From: CAMBDR01 sp046597185
GTDB taxonomy: Bacteria > Pseudomonadota > Gammaproteobacteria > Burkholderiales > Burkholderiaceae_D
NCBI GenBank assembly: GCA_046597185.1
Contig: JBKJLF010000767.1
Location: 1-9,153, forward strand
Reading direction: 5' to 3'
Length of the DNA stretch: 9,153 nucleotides
In this document: piece after piece, positions 6,524-9,153 of the stretch
How the letters are laid out: every line of letters begins with the position of its first letter
Position numbering within the stretch: the stretch's first letter is position 1
Made by a program: the position numbers and the translations under genes
Notes under the pieces: model-generated
Seen by the model: only the letters and a program-made list of their open reading frames with translations
Told to the model about the DNA's origin: nothing
Database searches by the model: none

Positions 6524-6760
6524 AATGCCGTTTCAGCCGAATGCGGGTGAACCTGATAACGTGGCGCATCATACCGGAACTGACGTGAATGCCTTTCCCG
6601 CGAATGTTGCCGTGATTCGTGGCGCGATTCTTGTCTCGATTCTTGTCTCGATTCGCGCCCCCGTGGTGCATGCCGATCCCGCTCTTGCGCCAAAGCAAAC
6701 GGCGAAGTAGCCGCGCACAGACAAGGCCAGGATGACACAAACAGCTATTTTGCCATTCAT
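6493..6760 (-). pseudogene. frameshifted gene for a small exported basic protein with ESRQ repeats
   Basis: Two minus-strand frames join into a convincing secreted protein if one base is removed near 6715. From ATG 6760 the first frame gives MNGKIAVCVILALSV. The second continues AATSPFALAQERDRHAPRG, together an ideal signal peptide cut after A-L-A. The mature part is very basic and repetitive: ESRQESRQESRHESRQ, encoded by a 12-base repeat at 6626-6649. It then runs RFRYDAPRYQVHPH-like and ends at 6493. The rebuilt protein would be about 88 residues; I do not recognise a family. Without the shift the first frame loses its signal peptide and the second has only a GTG start at 6738 with no good signal. 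No strong Shine-Dalgarno is seen. It may be a true frameshift, phase variation or a sequencing error. It is convergent with PEP-CTERM gene 1 and divergent from copy 2. Confidence 0.45.
6626..6655. repeat. 12-base tandem repeat coding ESRQ
   Basis: GATTCTTGTCTC occurs twice in tandem (6626-6637, 6638-6649) and is followed by a partial third copy, GATTCG. Read on the minus strand it codes the repeating ESRQ of the frameshifted small gene. Confidence 0.8.
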
Positions 6761-6865
6761 ACAAACGCCATAGTGTTTCAATACATCATTCACCAATGGC
6801 GCGTTTTAACCCTGTACGCCCTCCCATTTTCCGGCCAAATCACGATTCCCCATGCTCAATCTCAA

Positions 6866-6895
6866 CCTGAATCTTAACCTGAATCTTAACCCGAA
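6866..6895 (+). repeat. 12-base tandem repeat in leader of copy 2
   Basis: CCTGAATCTTAA is repeated twice (6866-6877, 6878-6889) and followed by a decayed third start, CCCGAA. The matching place in copy 1 (about 5617-5632) holds a shorter CTCAATATCAAGCTCAAT. Copy 2 has therefore gained or kept extra repeat units upstream of the dyad. Confidence 0.75.
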
Positions 6896-6919
6896 TAGTA
6901 TGCCAAAAAAAATTTCCTA

Positions 6920-6935
6920 TGTGCGCCTGCGCACA
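6920..6935. promoter_or_regulatory. 16-base dyad operator, copy 2 (TGTGCGC-CT-GCGCACA)
   Basis: The same arms as copy 1 with a changed central base, and the same 127-base distance to the ATG (7063). Both arms are kept while flanking bases differ, which suggests selection for protein binding. Confidence 0.6.
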
Positions 6936-7062
6936 GAGCTTGCCTAAACATTAAATTAATATACATCAGCGTTACCAACTTTGGAATCTAATTTCATAAT
7001 TGGCCGCTATATATTCTGGCTTTTTATATACCACTCTTTCTCATTTATGTAAAGGAAATATC

Positions 7063-7731
7063 ATGAAACTCCATGCCACCATTCTCACATCTTTGCTCTT
7101 CACAGCTTCAGTTACCAGTGCCTGGGCTACCAATTTGCCGCCCAGCACATCTCAGGTGCCGGCCACGGTTCCTGGCTTTTTTGGCGGCACCTTGATCGAT
7201 CAGGCTGCCACCCACGTTTTTACGCCAACCTTTTCGGGTTGGGCACGTACTGCCGTGTATAAAAATACCGCCGGATTTTTTGATTTTTATTACCAATTTT
7301 CAAATGACCCAGGCTCAACAAACGGGGTTAATCGCCTGACCGGATTCGACTATTCGGGTTGGAACGTGGACGTCTTTCAAACCAGTACCGCTTTTGGTAT
7401 TTTCCAGACGGGCACCAATGATGTCGATACCGCTGATCGCGACTTGTCGGGGGTGGTCGGCCTTAATTTCTCGCCTGCCACTGGCGGCAAAATCGCGCCC
7501 GGCACCAGCGGCTATATCGGCATTTTCCGCACAAATGCCCCCAGCTATGAGGAAGGCGCGTTCGGGGCCATTGACGGTTTTACCATCAATGCACCCGGCT
7601 TTGCCCCCGCTGTACCAGAACCAGAAACCTATGCCATGATGTTGCTCGGTGTCGGTGTCTTGGCCTGGGTTCGGCGCAACAAAGCCAAGGAAACCGAAGC
7701 ACGGCTGTGGAATGATGCACCAGGCAAATAA
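7063..7731 (+). CDS. PEP-CTERM sorting domain protein, tandem paralogue 2
   Basis: A 222-residue paralogue of the gene at 5799-6464, with the same layout. It has a signal peptide cut after A-W-A at 22, a shared middle domain (VPATVPGFFGGTLIDQAA and RLTGFDYSGWNVDVFQTS are near identical to copy 1), and VPEPETYAMMLLGVGVLAWV at about 184-203 followed by RRNK. It also has the same unusual tail with EARLWND, ending APGK. Differences cluster in the centre (KNTAGFFDFYY versus ATTGGYDFYY) and just before the PEP motif (SYEEGAFGAIDG versus HYTVGSFGVING), as expected for duplicates drifting at exposed loops. It is probably exosortase-processed and surface- or matrix-bound; the exact job is unknown. ATG 7063 is chosen because AAAGGAA (7051-7057) lies just before it and it matches copy 1. 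The frame is open back to 7000, but that stretch is leader sequence. Confidence 0.92.
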   Translation: MKLHATILTSLLFTASVTSAWATNLPPSTSQVPATVPGFFGGTLIDQAATHVFTPTFSGWARTAVYKNTAGFFDFYYQFSNDPGSTNGVNRLTGFDYSGWNVDVFQTSTAFGIFQTGTNDVDTADRDLSGVVGLNFSPATGGKIAPGTSGYIGIFRTNAPSYEEGAFGAIDGFTINAPGFAPAVPEPETYAMMLLGVGVLAWVRRNKAKETEARLWNDAPGK

Positions 7732-7765
7732 AGGCAGGCGAATTAAGGCAGGCGAATAAAGGCAG
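7731..7765 (+). repeat. 14-base tandem repeat just after the second PEP-CTERM stop
   Basis: AAGGCAGGCGAATT (7731-7744) and AAGGCAGGCGAATA (7745-7758) are followed by a partial AAGGCAG (7759-7765). The first unit overlaps the last base of the stop codon, and the end of the coding sequence (CAGGCAAATA) looks like a decayed unit, so the array may have grown from the 3' end of the gene. Confidence 0.8.
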
Positions 7766-7770
7766 AAGTG

Positions 7771-7808
7771 AGCGCTTTTTGTGAACCAATCAGCGCTTTC
7801 CTTTTATC
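7771..7808 (+). terminator. possible terminator after PEP-CTERM copy 2
   Basis: AGCGCT (7771-7776) and AGCGCT (7792-7797), each self-palindromic, can pair around a 15-base loop and are followed by TTCCTTTTAT. The stem is only 6 bases, so support is weak. Confidence 0.28.
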
Positions 7809-7834
7809 GTAAATCAGACTGATTCTGGATGAAA

Positions 7835-8404
7835 TCATTCAATCAGCATCTCACGCGCTGCCGCCAGCAAGCGCGCGCTAAGGCGCTCCAGTTTGGGCGA
7901 TTGCACTTTCCAGGTATGCCAATACAGTGCCACATCGCTGGGCTGTTGCGGTGCCAAATCAATCAACTCTCCGCTTCCAATTTTGCTGCCATATTGCTGT
8001 TCCGGGATCAAGCCATAGCCCAGTCCCAGGCAGACGGCTTTGAAGAAAGCACCCGTAGCGGGCAAATGATGCATTGGGTAGCCATCCGCTGGCAAACCCA
8101 AATGCTGCGCCAAAAATTCGGACTGCAAGCGATCTTTACGATCAAACACCAGCAAAGGCGCACGCCGTGCCGCTCCGCGCTGCAAACCATTGGGAAACCA
8201 CCGCTGCACAAACGCGGATGTTGCGAGCATGCGGTAGCGCATCCGCCCCAGCGGCATGACCTGACAGGAGCGCATCGATTCGGCTACGGTGGAAATCCCC
8301 GCCAGTGCCAAACCCTAGGTTAATAATTTGAAGGTGTGATTTTGATCGTCCCGCATCACATCGAGCAAGATTTTCTCTTCAATCAAAAATTTGCCATAAA
8401 ATCA
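7835..8404 (-). pseudogene. argP: argP-like LysR-family regulator, 5'-truncated with internal TAG
   Basis: This is the substrate-binding domain of a LysR regulator of the ArgP/IciA type, which controls arginine/lysine export and related genes. The clear part (minus, 8314 to 7835) reads ALAGISTVAESMRSCQVMPL, then GRMRYRMLAT, FVQRWFPNG, LLVFDRKDRLQ, GLGYGLIPE, SGELIDLAP and VALYWHTWK, a textbook ArgP C-terminal half. In the same frame upstream, after TAG (8315-8317), lies FLIEEKILLDVMRDDQNHTF, which fits the preceding ArgP strand (family pattern LLLD-V-DDQDHT). The TAG is therefore a nonsense codon inside the old gene. Upstream of about 8395 homology stops and the frame meets TGA at 8402-8404. 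The N-terminal helix-turn-helix and linker, about 100 residues, are gone. Only about 190 of about 300 residues remain, so no DNA-binding activity is possible. The usual partner lysE/argO exporter is not in the window. Confidence 0.82.
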
Positions 8405-8556
8405 CTGGGAAACTCAGCCAGTGCATCAAATATCTCGACTGCAGTCGCACCGGTTTGCAACACTTCAGCAGCATTACGAAGAGCTGGCTTTGACTCGGCT
8501 TTTTGCTGCGCCGACACAAAGGCGGGGTGCGCCGGAATGAATTCCATATAAGTCAT
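8383..8556 (-). CDS. 57-residue protein of unknown function
   Basis: A short frame with a perfect GGAGG Shine-Dalgarno (minus strand of 8562-8566) 5 bases before ATG 8556; an ATG at 8559 is too close to it. The product starts MTYMEFIPAHPAFVSAQQ, has an Ala/Glu-rich helical middle (ALRNAAEVLQTGATAVEIFD) and ends AEFPSDFMANF. The end bears a faint likeness to the C-terminus of VapB-type antitoxins (F-x-x-x-P-x-DFM), but the N-terminus does not, so I make no functional call. Its last 22 bases overlap the truncated end of the argP remnant in another frame, so the natural C-terminus may have been lost or swapped at that junction. It has no signal peptide or membrane segment. Alternatives: an intact small gene, or the 5' end of a broken larger one. 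Confidence 0.45.
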   Translation of the reverse strand: MTYMEFIPAHPAFVSAQQKAESKPALRNAAEVLQTGATAVEIFDALAEFPSDFMANF

Positions 8557-8611
8557 CATAACCTCCATTAAATCACAATAAAATTTCAAAAACAATAATT
8601 AAAATGTGACA

Positions 8612-8627
8612 ATTCGCGATAGCGAAT
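8612..8627. promoter_or_regulatory. inverted repeat ATTCGC-GATA-GCGAAT
   Basis: An exact 6-base inverted repeat with a 4-base centre, upstream of the 57-residue minus-strand gene. It may be an operator for that gene or simply a palindrome inside decayed coding sequence. Confidence 0.3.
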
Positions 8628-8820
8628 GACACCACGTCGATCAATTTTACGACGCAATTCCCCTTTTAGCTACCGAAATTACATAATGACGTTGCGGGCC
8701 AGTTGTAAAGTGGTGCGATCAATCAGGAAAAACAATGCCATGCAAATCGTAGCGCGTTTGGCGCGAGTCTTCTTGGGGGGCATGCGTTTTTGAAAACACC
8801 CAAAGTAACGCCAAGTGAAC

Positions 8821-8840
8821 TATAATGGTTCTGGAAGAAC
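8821..8840 (+). promoter_or_regulatory. -10 box and adjacent dyad upstream of the XRE gene
   Basis: TATAAT (8821-8826) is a perfect -10 hexamer; no good -35 stands 16-18 bases before it. Directly downstream, GTTCT-GGA-AGAAC (8828-8840) is an exact inverted repeat placed where an autorepressor would block the promoter, as HipB-like XRE regulators do. The link to this gene is inference. Confidence 0.4.
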
Positions 8841-8863
8841 TCATTAAATATCATAAGCATCCC

Positions 8864-8968
8864 ATGCAGAACACTAAAGTAAAATCACTGCCGATTCCGC
8901 TACCAGTCGAACGCGCCATTGCCAAGCTTGGCAGCGACTTGGCCACGGTGAATTTTCCCTCCAACTAA
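8864..8968 (+). pseudogene. XRE-family helix-turn-helix regulator, 5' fragment cut by inverted-repeat element
   Basis: ATG 8864 opens MQNTKVKSLPIPLPVERAIA, then KLGSDLA, which matches the N-terminal arm of XRE-type regulators often paired with HipA-like kinases (family pattern K-x-x-LP-P-A-LGxDLA-A-RRRR-x-TQ). Exactly where the helix-turn-helix would begin, the reading passes into the left arm of the inverted repeat and stops at TAA 8966-8968 after TVNFPSN. The remaining 34 residues cannot bind DNA. After the right arm, bases 9142-9153 could resume a coding frame, but too little is visible to prove that the gene continues. An in-frame ATG at 8825 exists but overlaps the -10 box. No strong Shine-Dalgarno precedes 8864. 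Family call is moderately sure, from the N-terminal arm alone. Confidence 0.62.
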
Positions 8969-9141
8969 TTCACAACAAAATCATGTAGTTGTCCTAAATG
9001 CTGAACAAACAAAATTTATCCCTGTATAAAGGGTAAATTGATTTCCATTTACCCTTTATACAGGAATAAATTTTGTTTGTCCAGCATTTAGGACAACTAC
9101 ATGATTTTGTTGTGAATTAGTTGAAGGGTAAATTCACCGTG
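8944..9141. mobile_element. 198-base near-perfect inverted repeat (MITE-like or foldback element)
   Basis: Left arm 8944-9038 and right arm 9047-9141 are inverted copies with no gaps (positions sum to 18085). Ninety-one of 95 bases match and the loop is 8 bases (TGATTTCC). The ends are CACGGTGAATTT and AAATTCACCGTG; the four mismatches are all base changes. AAGGGTAAATT appears at both the inner end (9029-9039) and the outer end (9124-9134), so each arm has similar termini. No protein is encoded. It interrupts the XRE gene, which argues for insertion of a non-autonomous element. A clean target duplication is not visible: TTGGC lies before the left end and GCCAA after the right, which extends the inversion with one indel. 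An RNA from it would form a very long hairpin. Confidence 0.7.
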
Positions 9142-9153
9142 CCAACAACAAGC

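Larger units (their letters stand above)
6821..7062 (+). promoter_or_regulatory. leader/promoter region of second PEP-CTERM gene
   Basis: Homologous to the leader at 5580-5798 and starting at the same CTCCCATTTTCCGGCCAAAT. It differs by an expanded 12-base repeat (6866-6889) and by divergence in the last 90 or so bases, but keeps the dyad (6920-6935), TAAATTAATAT, CGTTACC and the AAAGGAA ribosome-binding site. TTGCCT (6940-6945) lies 14 bases before TATACA (6960-6965), matching the odd spacing of the analogous boxes in copy 1. The promoter class remains open. Confidence 0.6.
8557..8863. other. intergenic stretch with possible promoters and decayed coding
   Basis: The 307 bases lie between two divergent gene starts. 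They contain the inverted repeat ATTCGC-GATA-GCGAAT (8612-8627), a candidate operator about 55 bases upstream of the small minus-strand gene, and the XRE promoter region near 8821. Minus-strand reading 8669-8586 gives LRRKIDRRGVIRYRELSH, preceded by AGGGG, and 8783-8679 gives a 34-residue basic-start peptide (MPPKKTRAKRA). Both look protein-like but are not recognised; they may be relics. Confidence 0.4.

Noticed and set aside
6258..6764. 168-codon minus-strand frame across the end of PEP-CTERM copy 1
   Set aside because: It mirrors the PEP-CTERM coding end and reads as low-quality basic sequence; the signal-peptide reading in the other two frames is far more natural.
7000..7062. TTG start at 7000 for PEP-CTERM copy 2
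   Set aside because: The extra residues come from the leader; the paralogue and the AAAGGAA site fix the start at 7063.
5672..7062. Sigma-54 promoters ahead of the PEP-CTERM genes
   Set aside because: Exosortase substrates can be sigma-54 controlled, but no GG-N10-GC element with flanking TGGCAC/TTGC was found in either leader.
6626..7765. CRISPR-like array from the short repeats
   Set aside because: The repeats are 12-14 bases, directly abutting, of different sequence at each site and without spacers.
7829..8323. Plus-strand frame opposite the argP remnant
   Set aside because: The minus strand gives a clear ArgP substrate-binding domain; the plus reading has no domain and no ribosome-binding site.
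8944..9141. Assembly foldback artefact as the explanation of the inverted repeat
   Set aside because: A foldback of one molecule should be identical; four substitutions and continuing unique sequence after the right arm argue against it, though reads are needed to exclude it.
8939..9146. Target-site duplication around the inverted repeat
   Set aside because: The flanks TTGGC and GCCAA are inverted to each other, not direct, so no duplication can be claimed.

Overview
The window looks like chromosomal accessory DNA from a betaproteobacterium of middling GC, most likely Burkholderiales (Oxalobacteraceae-like) or a relative. The main reasons are two PEP-CTERM exosortase substrates with a C-terminus (PEPETYAMMLLGVGVLAW, then an RR-N-K cluster) common in that class, and the remnant of a LysR regulator of the ArgP type. 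This assignment is inferred from protein character only; no rRNA or other marker is present.

Region 1 (2-2287) is a tight plus-strand operon. It holds the C-terminal third of a C5-cytosine DNA methyltransferase (cut by the window edge), a stand-alone DUF262 (GmrSD N-terminal type, ParB/sulfiredoxin-like fold) protein, and a HEPN protein of the MAE_28990 type with an intact R-X4-H motif (RNDLAH). The genes overlap by 8 and 4 bases, so translation is probably coupled. This is the best candidate for a defence or restriction-like system: self-marking by the methyltransferase, nucleotide-dependent sensing by DUF262, and a HEPN ribonuclease effector. A candidate terminator lies about 190 bases downstream.

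Region 2 (2739-5167) has two convergent cargo-type genes. One is a lipoprotein of the calcineurin-like metallophosphoesterase kind (plus). The other is an orphan periplasmic sugar-type substrate-binding protein (minus) with no permease or ATPase next to it.

Region 3 (5168-7731) has about 400 bases of degenerate-looking DNA, then a tandem duplication of a PEP-CTERM gene together with its roughly 220-base leader. Each leader carries the same 16-base dyad, TGTGCGC-N2-GCGCACA, ending exactly 127 bases before the ATG. Between the copies, on the minus strand, sits a frameshifted small gene for a basic, ESRQ-repeat, apparently exported protein.

Region 4 (7732-9153) is decayed. It contains 14-base tandem repeats, a truncated argP-like pseudogene with an internal TAG, and a 57-residue ORF of unknown function that has a perfect Shine-Dalgarno. 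It ends with the first roughly 28 codons of an XRE-family regulator, cut off by a near-perfect 198-base inverted repeat (95-base arms, 91 of 95 matching). The XRE fragment, the argP fragment and the inverted repeat indicate repeated insertion and deletion at this end.
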